Below are positions 13,329-23,382 of a stretch of DNA of 64,000 nt, one piece after another. The stretch's first letter is position 1. Every line of letters begins with the position of its first letter. Origin of the DNA: Desmodesmus armatus. Taxonomy: Eukaryota > Chlorophyta > Chlorophyceae > Sphaeropleales > Scenedesmaceae. Made by a program: the position numbers and the translations under genes. Under the pieces are notes generated by a model. It did not search any database, had not been told where the DNA came from, and saw only the letters and a list, made by a program, of their open reading frames with translations. The DNA is taken from positions 19,432-83,431 of the forward strand of contig VIIQ02000799.1 of NCBI GenBank assembly GCA_007449985.2, given 5' to 3'.

Positions 13329-16300
13329 GCAGACATGCAACACTGATGAGTTTCTTATTCAGGCGCCAGCTGCTCAGACTTGGACACGCTGCTTTCCAAC
13401 CGCTGCAGCTCCTGGCGAGCAGCCCTGCACGAGTAATGTGGAAAAACAGCAGCGACAGCAGCAGCAGCAGCAGGGCATGAGTCACACAGATGAGCATCAA
13501 AACACTGCGGCAGCAGCAGCATAATACAGCCATGTCACACTGCTTTCCAACCGCTGCAGCTCCTGGCGAGCGGCCCTGCGTACAGCACAGCAGCAGCGGC
13601 GTGGCAGCAGCAGCAGCGGCGCGGCAGCAGCAGCAGACATGCACACACTGATGAGTTCCCAACCGAAGGCAACAGCAGCAGGACAAAGCGTCGGCAGCAG
13701 GAGGATAGAACCAAGAGCCCCGACAACCAATTTGTGCATGCTCTCCTCTGTTCCAGTCCCTCCCACCACCATCAGCCACCCACAAGGCCCCATGGTAGTG
13801 GTGTGCATCCCCTTCCATGACCGTTAGGCAGACACGAAGAGAAGCACCACACACTTGAGTTTGTTGTAGCCGCGCGTCATCCTGCTGCCACCACCCGCCA
13901 CCACCACGCCCCCCCCCTACACGCATACCCCCCCCCCCCCCCCCCCGGGCGCCCTCACAACACGCACACCACCACGTACTTGAGTTTGTTGTAGCCGCGT
14001 GTCATCTCCTCTTCCGCCAGCTGTGCCCGTTCCTGCAGCTTCTTCCTCTCAGCAGCCCCCCCCCCCCCCCCCGCCGCGCACACAACCCGCACACAAACAT
14101 GACGATTTTGTAGCTCGCCTCGGCTCTGCTGCACACCCCCTCCCCAGATACACTCCACCCCAACAAGCCCCCCCCCCAAACACACAAACAAGCTTGTGTC
14201 GCAGCACACCACCACGCACTTGACTTTGTTGTAGCTGCGCGTCATCTCGTCCACCGCCAGCTGTGCCCGTTCCTGCAGCTCCCCCCCCCCCACCCCCCCC
14301 CCCGCCGCCGCCGCCGCACACAACACGCACTCTTAACACGTACTTGGGTTTGTTGTAGCCGCGTGTCATCTCCTCTTCCGCCAGCTGTGCCCGTTCCTGC
14401 AGCTTCTTGCTCTCAGCCCCCCCCCCCCAACGCACACACAAACATGAGGACGCACTCAAGCCTGTTGTGGCCGTACGTCATATCATTCTCCCGCCACCCC
14501 CACCATCCTCCACCCCCCAACCCCTCCCCGGCTCCACCCCCAGGCACAAAAAGACACACAGACACACACGCACACCACCACGTACTTGAGTTTGTTGTAG
14601 CCGCGTGTCATCTCCTCTTCCGCCAGCTGTGCCCGCTCCTGCAGCTTCTTGCTTTCAGCTGCAAACTCCTCCGTCTTGGTGGACAGTGTGTTGAGCTTGG
14701 CCTCACTGCTGCTCACAACAGCCTGTAAGAGTGTGTGCGGGTGTGGGGTGGGGGGGTGGGGGGGCGAAGGGGGGTGGGGGGGGGGGCGTGAGTGGGTGAG
14801 GGTGGGGTGGGTGTGGTGCGAAATGAAAAAAGTGTCGTCTTGGTGGACAGCGTGTTGAGCTTGGCCTCAATGCTGCTCACAACAGCCTGTGCATACATAC
14901 ATGGGTGAGGGGTGGGGTGGGGGTGGGGTGGGGAGGGGGAGGGGGGTGCGAGTGTCAGCAGAGGGAGTGCATGTGTACTCATCCATGCTTTACTAGGAGT
15001 ATGTATTGGAGGTGTGTGTGTGTGTGTGTGTGGGGGGGGGGGGGGGGAGCGTGTGAGCATGTGAGGGTGCGTTGGCGCAACGTCTCCATCTTGGTGGACA
15101 GTGTGTTGTGCTTGGCCTCACTGCTGCTCACAACAGCCTGTGTGGGGTGGGTGTGGCGGCGGGGGGGGGGGGGGGGGGGGGGGGGACGGCACGTGAGAGC
15201 AGGTGAGGGTGGGGTGGGTGGGTGTGGCGCAAAATGAAAAAGTGGCGTCTTTTGAAGAAGGTGTTAAGCTTGGCCTCACTGCTGCTCACAACAGCCTGTG
15301 TGGGAGGGGGGGGGGGGGAGGGGGTGGATATGATGTGGCCAGCCTGACGCAAGATGACACTCGTGACAACCATTTGCAAGTAACAACAGTTCCAAGGTTT
15401 CCCACCCACCTAAGTTCTGTCACATTGCAGTGTCTCACAACCCTGGGGTGGATTGTACACACGTTGCCCCCCTCCAACTCAAAACCAGCAGCACTTGCAT
15501 GTTTTCAGGGCTGATGTGTTGCAGAGCGTCCAGCACCAGCTCATTTGTTGTAAACCGGCCTTCAAAGCGCTGTCATACACCACACACATACTTCTTTCAT
15601 ACAAACTGCAATGAATAATTGCTCTTGAGCCCGCATAACCTCTCCAGCGCAAAGTCAAACTAGGGCCCAAAACGATCATTGGTACTTTTTCCTGGTGAAT
15701 CACCCACGGCAGGCGACGAACAGTGAACAAAACGTGCCAACCCCGAAACACTCATTTATTATACCAGGTTGACTCGCAAACAAAACATCAAAACGATGGT
15801 TCAGACACCCCGGATCACATCTGCTGTTCTGCTGCTGGGCCTTGCCAGTGCCCTTCTGATGTCCACCTTGACAGCAGCACAGGTCGACCCGGTGAACACG
15901 AACGACCCGGAGGCCTCAAGCAATCAGATTGAGATGCTGAAGAAAGTCCAGGGGGGCGATCAGGAGCTCAGGACAAAGTTTGTGAGGCACTACATCAAGG
16001 TAAGCCAAGCCTTGAAGGGGCAACCTAGGTCGGTCTTTGGAGAGTGGGTGGGTGGGGCAGGCTGGGTGGGGTGTGAGACACTACATCAAGGCGAGTCGGG
16101 GGCAACCTAGCTAGGTCGATCTTGGGAGAGTGGTGAGTGGGTGGGTGGGGTAGAGCGGGTGGGGTGTACACTACTTGAGTCAGTGCGCAGGTGAGGGTGG
16201 TAGGGTGGGATGGGGGTACAGTCCTTGAGTCAGTGCGTGGGTGAGGTGGCAGGGTGGGGTGGGGGTACAGTACTGGGGTCAGTGCTTGGGTGAGGGTGGG

Positions 16301-19300
16301 TGTGACGTATGTGAGAAAGGAGTCAACTTGCATACCTTGTGTTGAACCTGGCCCGACGACAACCCCATTGGCCCTTTGGGGGGGGGGGTAGGGGGGGAGA
16401 AATATACTCTTTTGATGTAGGGATGTAAGGATAAAGAAATGAAATGCACTAGATGAAACCTTGTACTGCTGTACTGCTGCTGCTGCTGCTGCAGGACTTT
16501 GGCTGCACCCACCCCCAGCGTGCCATGAATGTCATGACCCGGCTGTACATGATGAGACCACTTGAGGCAGCAGGAGTGCTGGACACACTCAGCAAAATCA
16601 TGGAGGTGAGCAGGCAATGAGCACAAGGGGAGGGGGGTGGGGGCATGAAGAGGGGGGGGGGGGAGAGAGGGGGGGGGGGGCAATCAGGGCACTGGTGTGA
16701 CCCTGCTGTACATGATGAGGCCCCTTGAGGCAGCAGGAGTGCTCGACACACTCAGCAAGATCATGGAGGTGAGCAGGCAATGAGCACAAGGGGATGGGGG
16801 TGGGGGAACGGACGGGGGGGAGGGGGGGGGGGGGAGGGGGGGAGGGGGGGAGAGGGGGGGGGGGGAATCAGGGCACTGGTGTGACCCTGCTGTACATGAT
16901 GAGGCCCTTGAGGCAGCAGGAGTGCTCGACACACTCAGCAAGATCATGGAGGTGAGCAGGCAATGAGCACAAGGGGATGGGGGCGGGGGAACGGACGGGG
17001 GGGGGGGGGGGGGGGGGGGGGGGGAGGGGGGGGGGCAAATCAGGGCACTGGTTTGACCCGGCTGTACATGACGAGGGACCATGAGGCAGCAGGAGTGATG
17101 GACACACTCAGCGAGATCATGGAGGTGAGCGGGGGGGGGGGGGGGGGGGGGGGGGCAAGTCTGTCAGCCGGACAGCACCACCCTACACTTTTGCCTGCAA
17201 ACTTCAGAGTATGTTGTGCACCGGCAACCCAATTGGGTATATGGGGGTGGGGATGGGGAGGGGCATGAAAAATGAAGGAGGTGGGTGGGGTGGGGCGGAG
17301 GGGGCAATCGGGGCATGCAGCAGCCGGAGTGCTGAACGCACTCAACAAAGTCATGGAGGTGAGCAGGGAATACAGTTTGGGTCCAAGGGGGGTGGGAAAG
17401 GGCATGTGTGTGAAGGTGGTGGGTGGGGCAGGGGCGGGGACATTTGCCCCCACCGGGCGGCTGGGGGTGGGGTGGTGGTGGGGGGGGGGGGGGGGGCGTT
17501 TGTGTAACTCAACATGTTCTGTTGTTCACTCACACTATTGTTCCTGACACTTGCCTGCATGCAGGATGCTCATGCTGTTGTCAAGTATGCCCCACCCACC
17601 CCCGCCCAATGCAAGGAGTGGACTACAGCACAGGAGGCAGCAGACAAAGCTGCACAGGCAAAGGGCAAGCCATGAACCCCCCTGAAGACACCTCAGTCTA
17701 GTTACGATAACTAGTTTATTTGCGGCTTGGTGGCCTTTGATTGCGTCGAGTTGCGGCCTTGTTGCTGGTCTAGTCTCAACATTCAGTTTATTTGCGCCCA
17801 CCTGTGTTGATTTGTGGCCTGGTTGCTTGGAGACCAGGGCCTGGTTGGCTTGCTGTGTGGGCAATGCGAGCAGTGCTGGCAGCAACCTTCAGCTAAGCCT
17901 GTCCCAGATTTCAGGCCTGGCAAATGGACAGGTGTGAAGCCTTCGCGCAGCACAGGACGCAACAGACAAACTGCACAGGCCCAGGGCAAGCCGCAATCGC
18001 CCCGCTGATGACATTCTCTGTCAAGTCGCAGTGACTAGTGGTTTGCAGACTGTTCCGTTTGGTTGTGTTCAGTCGCGGCCTTGTTGCAACTGCATTGATG
18101 GAAAAGCCTGGCTGGCACGCTTGGGCAGAAGAAGCCTTCAGCCTAGGCCGGTCTTGAGTTTCCAGTCTGTCCAGGCTGAAAATGGACAGCATACCTCCCA
18201 ATTTCCTGACTCACAACTGCTGCACGCCATAACCCGCTCACCTCAGGGTTCTCAGCCGGCCCAGTGTCATCCTGTAACCCAGCCGCCGCATGCCTGGAAC
18301 TGCCCCTTGATCACAACCTAGCCTTGACCTCCTCCCCCGTTGCTGTGCATCCCCTGCTCTACCTTGCAACTGCTCCCACACACCTTGCAGCTGCTCCCTC
18401 ACACCTTACGACTGCTCCCTCACACGTCGCAACTGCCAAACATCAGGTCGTCACACTCTGTTCTCGTCTACACACCTGATAAAGTACGTCCCACGCTCAC
18501 CTCTGGGTTTCTCAGCCGGCCCAGTGTCATCCTGTACGCCAGCCGCCGCATGCCTGGCACTGCTCACATCCTACAAATCCTCCCTCACATCAAGCAATCA
18601 CTGCTACACGCCACACCATGTACTACTCGCCTCAAGAATATTTAGCCTCCCCTGGCACTGCTCACACCTTGCTCACACCTTGCAACTGCCCCCGCATGAT
18701 CCAAAACTCCCCAACTGCTAGACACCCCGCCACACAATACACATAACCCGCTCACCTCGGGGTTTCTCAGCCGCCCCAGTGTCATCCTGTATGCCAGCCG
18801 CCGCATGCCTGGCACTGCTGTCAGCACAAACACTGCTGCTGCTGGGTAGGAGATGTGGGGGTTCACAATGCAGTACTCAATGCCCTCTGCAGGGGGTACA
18901 GACAGCACAACACAGCACACAGCACAGCATGACACAGCACAGCGGCCGGTGGTGAGGAACACCCCAGACATAGCTTGTGTGATGCAGTGATGTTACTTGC
19001 AGCTACTGCAAATGCTGTTTAGATTGCAGTCGCTGCTGCAGCAGCAACGCTAGATGGCCATTAGGGGCATGAGTGACTGTTGCTGCTGATCAGGTTGCAC
19101 ACGTCATCATGCTGCTGCGGACGCTGGCCGAATTGTAACCAAATTGTAATTGTAACCGTGCCTGCAGATTGTACTCGCTGCTGCAGCACGAATGCAGAAG
19201 GACGAATGTGGGCATGAGTGGTGGCACACGTGATCCTGCTGACGTTGGGCCTGTGCGGCATGTACGGCATGAAGCAACCTCAATTCTCCTGCTGATACTG

Positions 19301-20030
19301 CTGCTGCTGTGCATGCTGGCTCTGCATCTGCATCTGCTGCTGCTGCTGTGTGGGTACCTTTGAGTGTGTCAAAGGCTTGGTCCTGCAGTTGGTCCACATA
19401 GCCTAGCGTGGCATCCGTATGGCTCTGCAAAACCATCAGCACAGACAGAATCATGTCAGCTCACACCGCTTGGATGCTGTTACGTAAGGGGTAGGCGACA
19501 GCATCACCGCCCCACGGCCACATACCCCGCACACTGAAACACCTGCTGCTGCTGCTGTCGATGTTGACTAGCATAAGGCAAGTGACTCTCCACAGCCAGG
19601 CGCACACCAGCACAGCCACTGCCCTTGCCCATAACTAGTGACTAGACAGGCTTCGGACTGTTTGCCCATGTTGATGCAGTCAGATGCACCAGTTTGTCTA
19701 TCTGTCTATGCACACTGTGTGCAATGCAGCGTCAGCTCAAAAGGTGCACCAGCAGGTGCCCTGGTGGCGCCAAAAGCCTGTGCTAGCCCCTGCATGAGGC
19801 TGCCTAGCTTCCCTTGAACTGACTGAAGACTCTGTCCCACATCTATTTGAGAATACGAAAGGCAGTAGAAGCCTTGGTTTCGACTGAGCACCAACCTTTG
19901 CTGTGTCCCATAGCTCACTGCCCCTGGACAGCAGGTCCTGTGCTGTGTGCGTGGTTAGCTGCACTGCCTCGCTAACTCCCTTATCCACCACACCGGCCGC
20001 CTTGTCGGCTGCCTCCCGGACGCTGTCCAT
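11157..20030 (-). CDS. RHIP1-like conserved coiled-coil protein, six exons, 226 aa
   Basis: Exons in transcript order: 20030-19896 (ATG, MDSVREAADKAAG...), 19424-19358, 18886-18756, 14722-14586, 13271-13145 and 11240-11157 (TGA). They total 681 nt with continuous phase (0, 0, 1, 0, 2, 0). The N-terminus is a soluble Ala-rich helix. Exon 3 carries EGIEYCIVNPHISYP, a hydrophobic helix (AAAVFVLTAVPGM) and RRLAYRMTLGRLRNPE. Exons 4-6 form a coiled coil with ESKKLQERAQLAEEEM, RQELQRLESSVSKSERL and LSALKQQRSALQKEI. From memory, this order (NPH motif, hydrophobic helix, YR-TLGR motif, LEERA and LKQQRSAL blocks) is that of a conserved plant family that includes Arabidopsis RHIP1 (RGS1-HXK1 interacting). 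I could not check this by search. The length is typical for a single-pass membrane-anchored coiled coil. Intron 3 hosts an opposite-strand gene, and four exons have partial copies nearby. A possible extra exon at 15495-15569 would also fit the phase. Confidence 0.78.
11331..11520 (-). repeat. Acceptor-side copies of exon 6 of the RHIP1-like gene
   Basis: Two partial copies of the exon 6 start (sense GCAG then GTTGCGCAGAGGCTGT) lie upstream of the real exon, at about 11335-11360 and 11475-11505. They carry intron sequence with them and are spaced about 130-150 bp apart. Neither preserves the full exon or the stop. Confidence 0.75.
11968..13195 (-). repeat. Array of 51-nt mini-exons copied from exon 5 of the RHIP1-like gene
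   Basis: The 3' 51 nt of exon 5 (13145-13195, DLRAMRSNSRATELRSE) recurs with its GTGAGG-type donor at 12904-12954, 12657-12707 and 12440-12490. Each copy is exactly 51 nt, open in phase 0, and preceded by CTGCAG. Encoded variants are DLRVMRSNSRATELRSE, DLRAMRSNSRATEVRSE and DLRVMRSNSRATELRSK. A fourth copy at 12213-12262 has lost one base and a fifth at about 11968-12025 is degenerate. Periods are 217-247 bp. The sequence before each acceptor is G-rich on the sense strand, so the acceptors are weak. Skipping or including any intact copy leaves the reading frame unchanged. Confidence 0.85.
13340..13600 (-). repeat. Partial copies of the 5' half of exon 5
   Basis: Sense-strand sequence for RQELQRLESSVSKSE recurs at about 13361-13430 and again, shorter, at 13543-13580. 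These lie upstream of exon 5, with CAG-repeat spacers. They are acceptor-side copies. Confidence 0.7.
13850..14500 (-). repeat. Donor-side copies of exon 4, four or five, with poly-G introns
   Basis: Blocks at about 13852-13885 (partial), 13977-14057, 14218-14279, 14341-14417 and 14456-14493 (partial) repeat the exon 4 end (sense KKLQERAQLAEEEMTRGYNK) and its donor (GTACGT, GTGCGT or GTGTGT). Spacers contain C-homopolymers on the plus strand, that is G-runs on the sense strand. Copies differ by substitutions such as LAEEEMTRGY versus LAVDEMTRSY, so they are diverged duplicates. Confidence 0.85.
14723..15303 (-). repeat. Acceptor-side copies of exon 4
   Basis: Sense acceptor CACAG followed by GCTGTTGTGAGCAGC (AVVSSSEAKLNT) recurs at about 15247-15300, 15088-15143 and 14838-14890, upstream of the true exon 4 start at 14722. 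Spacers hold G-homopolymers on the plus strand, that is C-runs on the sense strand, as expected beside acceptors. Confidence 0.83.
15495..15569 (-). other. Candidate 75-nt exon of unknown membership
   Basis: Sense CAG, then RFEGRFTTNELVLDALQHIS and five more residues, then GTGCTG. It is 25 codons in phase 0, so it could sit between exons 3 and 4 of the RHIP1-like gene without breaking the frame. Its sequence does not resemble that family and its acceptor lacks a pyrimidine tract. It may be a remnant of another gene. Confidence 0.3.
15796..17675 (+). CDS. Secreted small protein gene nested in an intron of the opposite-strand gene
   Basis: Exons are 15796-15999 (ATG to HYIK, donor GTAAGC), 16495-16605 (DFGCTHPQRAMN... 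to LSKIME, donor GTGAGC) and 17565-17675 (DAHAVVKYAPP... to TGA). All junctions are phase 0 and the shortest product is 141 aa. Residues 1-28 are a clear signal peptide (AVLLLGLASALLMSTLTAA, cleavage likely near AQ-VD). The mature chain is short and helical, with two Cys (CTHP and AQCKEW) and an Ala/Lys-rich tail, which suggests a secreted or vacuolar protein. I do not recognise the family. The gene lies wholly inside intron 3 of the RHIP1-like gene on the other strand. Exon 2 has a series of downstream partial copies that could add 27 residues each. Confidence 0.72.
16000..16300 (+). repeat. Donor-side copy of exon 1 plus a 50-bp minisatellite
   Basis: The exon 1 end (ACTACATCAAG) and following intron (GGGCAACCTAG, then GGAGAGTGG) recur at about 16075-16130, where the donor has become GCGAGT. 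From 16140 to 16290 a G/T-rich unit containing GGGGGTACAGT and GAGTCAGTGCG repeats three times. Confidence 0.75.
16688..17360 (+). repeat. Array of 81-nt mini-exons copied from exon 2
   Basis: Copies at 16688-16768 and 17044-17124 are exactly 81 nt, preceded by CAG and followed by GTGAGC, and open in phase 0 (GTGVTLLYMMRPLEAAGV then LDTLSKIME; the last copy has diverged). The copy at 16872-16951 is 80 nt because one C is missing from a C-run. A truncated copy lies at about 17319-17357. Spacers are long G-homopolymers with single A interruptions, so the acceptors have no pyrimidine tract. Confidence 0.83.
17676..18075 (+). repeat. Degenerate second copy of the nested gene's last exon and 3' flank
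   Basis: Sequence at about 17945-18012 resembles the terminal exon (GCACAGG, ACAGACAAA, CTGCACAGGC, GGGCAAGCC in order). The following TGACTAGT and GCGGCCTTGTTGC blocks match the flank at 17700-17765. The stop is lost, so it is non-coding. Confidence 0.65.
18236..18570 (-). repeat. Donor-side copies of exon 3 of the RHIP1-like gene
   Basis: Sense sequence for the exon 3 end (GMRRLAYRMTLGRLRNPE followed by GTGAGC) recurs at about 18500-18565 and 18240-18300, downstream of the real exon at 18756-18886. The period is about 260 bp. Copies carry small changes, including one that disrupts the frame. Confidence 0.82.
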
Positions 20031-20174
20031 CTGAAATTTGAGGGTGCGGGGGTTGCAGCAGTTGCGATCTGAGGGAAGGTCGGCACGACGGCAAGGGAAG
20101 GGATGGAGTAGATTGATAGTGGCTTATGCACAGTGGTCACGGAACTTTTTGACTGATACACCGCAGGTGCACGG

Positions 20175-20216
20175 CTTGGTGCGCGGGGTCCAGTCATTTC
20201 AACGCCGCGCACCAAG
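20175..20216. promoter_or_regulatory. 12-bp inverted repeat upstream of the RHIP1-like gene
   Basis: CTTGGTGCGCGG at 20175-20186 is perfectly complementary to CCGCGCACCAAG at 20205-20216, with an 18-nt loop. It lies about 150 bp upstream of the ATG at 20030, where a promoter or 5' UTR is expected. It could be a dimeric factor site or an RNA hairpin. Confidence 0.5.
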
Positions 20217-20590
20217 TGTGGCAGCTAAACGCCTAATTTTAGCCGACTTCCCACCTTTTTGCCCGTACTGTTCTTTTAACCGTCTTTTGCGCCTTGGAAC
20301 TGGCATGTGCTTGGCATAAGGAGCTAGGGTGCATTCACTGTGGAGGCAGCATTCTGACTGGCAATGAGATTGCCCAGGCACAGCACCTGCTTAAGAAGAA
20401 AGCATTTATAGATAAGAAGTAAGGGCAGCTGGTGGGTTCGGGCCTGACCTCATAATCCTGTGCATCATCTCAGGCCCTCAGGCCATCACATGGTGCACTC
20501 TGCAGTTCCTGCTGTTCAAGGCCACCAAGATTCTGCTGTCGTCCAGAAATGCTGCTGGCCATATGCATGATGATAAGACATTTAACTGAC
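20217..20590 (+). other. Candidate small CxxC gene or remnant, frame-broken
   Basis: A plus-strand frame reads ADFPPFCPYCSFNRLLRLG and closes at 20319. An overlapping frame carries on with ELGCIHCGGSILTGNEIAQ and a Lys-rich end (stop near 20422). A possible last exon after CTGCAG at about 20505 reads FLLFKATKILLSSRN and stops near 20590. Two CxxC pairs suggest a zinc-binding protein. The frame change means either an unseen intron, an indel or a pseudogene. Confidence 0.3.
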
Positions 20591-20756
20591 CAAGTGATGG
20601 GTGGTTAATATCAGCGTGAACCATGCTGCTCAGTCAGCAGACTTGACAGTACTTTTCAATCCAGATGATCAGTTGCTGCTCAGGTCCAAGGGGCCTGCAG
20701 GGGCTACAGCACGCACCCAGCGGGCTTTGCAAAGCTTTTCTGTGGTCAGTGAGACT

Positions 20757-20857
20757 CAGAGGCACACCGCGCTGCGCGCGGTGTCCCCCTGAGTCAAATC
20801 CCTTCTCAAACCCCGCGCAGGCCTCTTGAACACCGCAGTGCGGTGTGCGCGGTGCAC
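20757..20857. other. GC-rich palindromic hairpins
   Basis: CACACCGCGC pairs with GCGCGGTGTC across a three-base loop at about 20762-20787. CACCGCAGTGCGGTG near 20830 is a second palindrome. No RNA family is recognised and the function is unknown. Confidence 0.4.
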
Positions 20858-21059
20858 TTTCGCGAACACTGCTTATGCACACGTAACCCAAACTGTAGAG
20901 GCATCATCCCCAGCTCACTGAAGAGGATGACTGTATAACAGAGGCGTGAAAGATTAGTCAGGAATTCAGCCTTGGGGTTGTGATTCAACACTTCTGTCCT
21001 TCAATGTCTTGTGACTGCGGATTCTCACAAGCACAGCTGCCCAAAGGTGGCCACTGGCA

Positions 21060-21869
21060 TCCCAGTTGCCGCAACCCCATCAGGCTGGTCACCTGCCAGT
21101 CTGGGAGGGCGTGACCGGTGACGATCTGTGCTGTTGGAACACCACAATTGGATTAACCGGCTGTGGAAGGCAACAAATGCACCTCTCTAGGGTGCAGGTG
21201 GCAGGGGAGGCATCATGGGATCCCCCAAAAATCGGGCAACATGGAGCAGCAATTCAGGCACAGCCGCCAGACAGCTGCATCACAGCGGCCAAGAGTGGCA
21301 CTGAAAAAGCTGCATGTACACCAATGGTGACAACAGCAACAGGGCTGAACGGTCACAGCCTGGCCCTTGGAAACGTGACCCCCAAACTGGTCCACAACAA
21401 CACACAGGCTTGACAAAGCCCATCGCCAGGCATTGGCATGCTCAAAGCAATGCCATCGCTTATCGAATGGGGCCACTTGGTTTCGACCACACATCCAACT
21501 CGAGCACCACACCACGACAACCATGCTTCCAAGACTCTCTTGCACCAGGCACCAACAACCCCCAAGCCAGCAGCTGCTTTCAAAAGTCAGCAAAGCTGTG
21601 TTGGCACTGAGTGACTAACAGCGCGCATGCACAAACACTCACCACACCCTCGCCACACCCTCCCTATATCTGGTCCTGCGCATCGGCTGCAGCAAATATC
21701 AACCATCAAGCAGCACACCACAGCCTGCGTGCGAAACGCCCTGCGGGGACTTTGCACTTGGCACCAACAGCCGCCAAGCCTGCAGCTGCTGTCACCACTC
21801 AAAGCACCTGCTGACCTTACTAACACTGACAGCATGCCTTTCATGCATGTGATCCTCACCACATTCTCC
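21060..21869. repeat. 3' flank of MYND gene with diverged tandem duplication
   Basis: Blocks such as CACCAACAGCCGCCAAGCC and CATCGGCTGCAGCA occur twice in the same order (about 21550-21700 and 21760-21910). The second set overlaps the end of the MYND coding exon, so the 3' end and 3' UTR of that gene were duplicated. No separate gene is seen. Confidence 0.5.
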
Positions 21870-23314
21870 CTAGATCGGGTTGCCTGCATCGGCTGCAGCA
21901 GCTGCCAGCATTTTGCACACAGGCCTGTGCTGCTTCCAAGCAGCTCGCTGACACCCCCGCCCACAATACCTGGCGGTGCGGCACCCCGCACACACGCAGC
22001 TGCGCCCGGACACCAGCCGCACCTCTGTCACGCCGCTGATGTTCCCACAGGCCGGGTTGTTGCAGAAGTGCGGGACTGCAACGCAACCCAGCATGCCCCC
22101 GACCCCCTGCAGCTGCTGCACCAGCGCTGCCAGTGAGGTTTCACTCACCCCCTCCCACACCGCTGCCTGAGCTACTGACAGCGCCTCCAGCTGCTGCCTG
22201 AACTGCTGTAGGTCCCCACCAGCAGCAGCTGCTAGTGCAGTGTGCACCCCAGGTGATGTCACACCACGCACCCATGAAGACACTGTGGCTGTGAGCCTTT
22301 CAAGCTCACAGGGTTTAGCTGTGGCCCTATTCCTACCAGCGGCTCCATAAGGCTTCACAGGGATGCAAGTCACTGCAGCGCTGCAGTCGGACAGCCCTAA
22401 ACCCTGCCCCTGCTGCTGCATGGGTGCGCGAGCCCGCCAGCCCCCTGACAACAGCACTGGTGCCTGCTGTTGCAGCTGCTCTGCCCATGCTAGGCAGCAC
22501 CTGCCGAACAGAACGAGGCTTGGCAGGTACTCCTGTTCTGACAGCTGTGGTGTTGCTGCTGGCGTTGCTGCTGCTGCTGCAGCCGCCGCCGCCGCCGCTG
22601 CTGCTGCTGCTGATGTGACCTGACCCTGCTGACCTGCTGTAAGGCTTGGCATGTACTCCGCTTCCGACAGCTGTGGTGTCGCCGCACCTGATGCGGCTAC
22701 ACCCTGCTCCCCTGCTGCTTCTGCTGGCGCTGCGGCTGCGGCTGCAGCCGCCGCTGCCGCTGCTGCTGCTGATGTGGCTATACCCTGCTGACCTGCTGCT
22801 GGCGCTGGCGCTGCTGCTGCTGAAGCCGCCGCTGCTGGTGCTGCTGCTGGCACTGCTGTCCACAGACCTTTGACAGACAGGTCATCCTGCAATAACCTGG
22901 TCACTGCTTGCCCAACTGCCCGCCAGCAGGTATCTGCCTGCATGCCCCAGCACACCTCCCCAGCCACTCCCTTGCAACGCCCCACCTTTTGTACCGTGCT
23001 GAGCAAGCTGTAGAGCTGCCGCTGCTCCTGCAGGAGCGTTGCAGGCCCCCGGAGGCCCATGTGCAGTGTGAGTGTAGGCTTGTACTCACCTACGTCGAGC
23101 AGCAGCCAGTGCAGGCAAGTGTCTACTAGCCCGGGCGGGTGTCCGGTGGTTGGGACGCTCTGTACTACTGCTGTAGCAGCACGCAGGCCAGCCTCCAAGG
23201 CGGTGCACACCTTGCCAAACTTTTTGGCTAGTGGCGGTATAAACGGAGCCGCCGCCGCTGCAGCAGCAGCAGCGGCAGTGTTGCTGCTGGCCTGGTGGAC
23301 TGGGCTTGCTGTGC

Positions 23315-23382
<68 letters not shown>

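Noticed and set aside
19706..19890. Possible extra exon (VQGKLGSLMQGLAQAFGAT) of the RHIP1-like gene
   Set aside because: No donor in a phase compatible with the following exon was found, and exon 1 joins the exon at 19424 directly in phase 0. It may still be a minor isoform.
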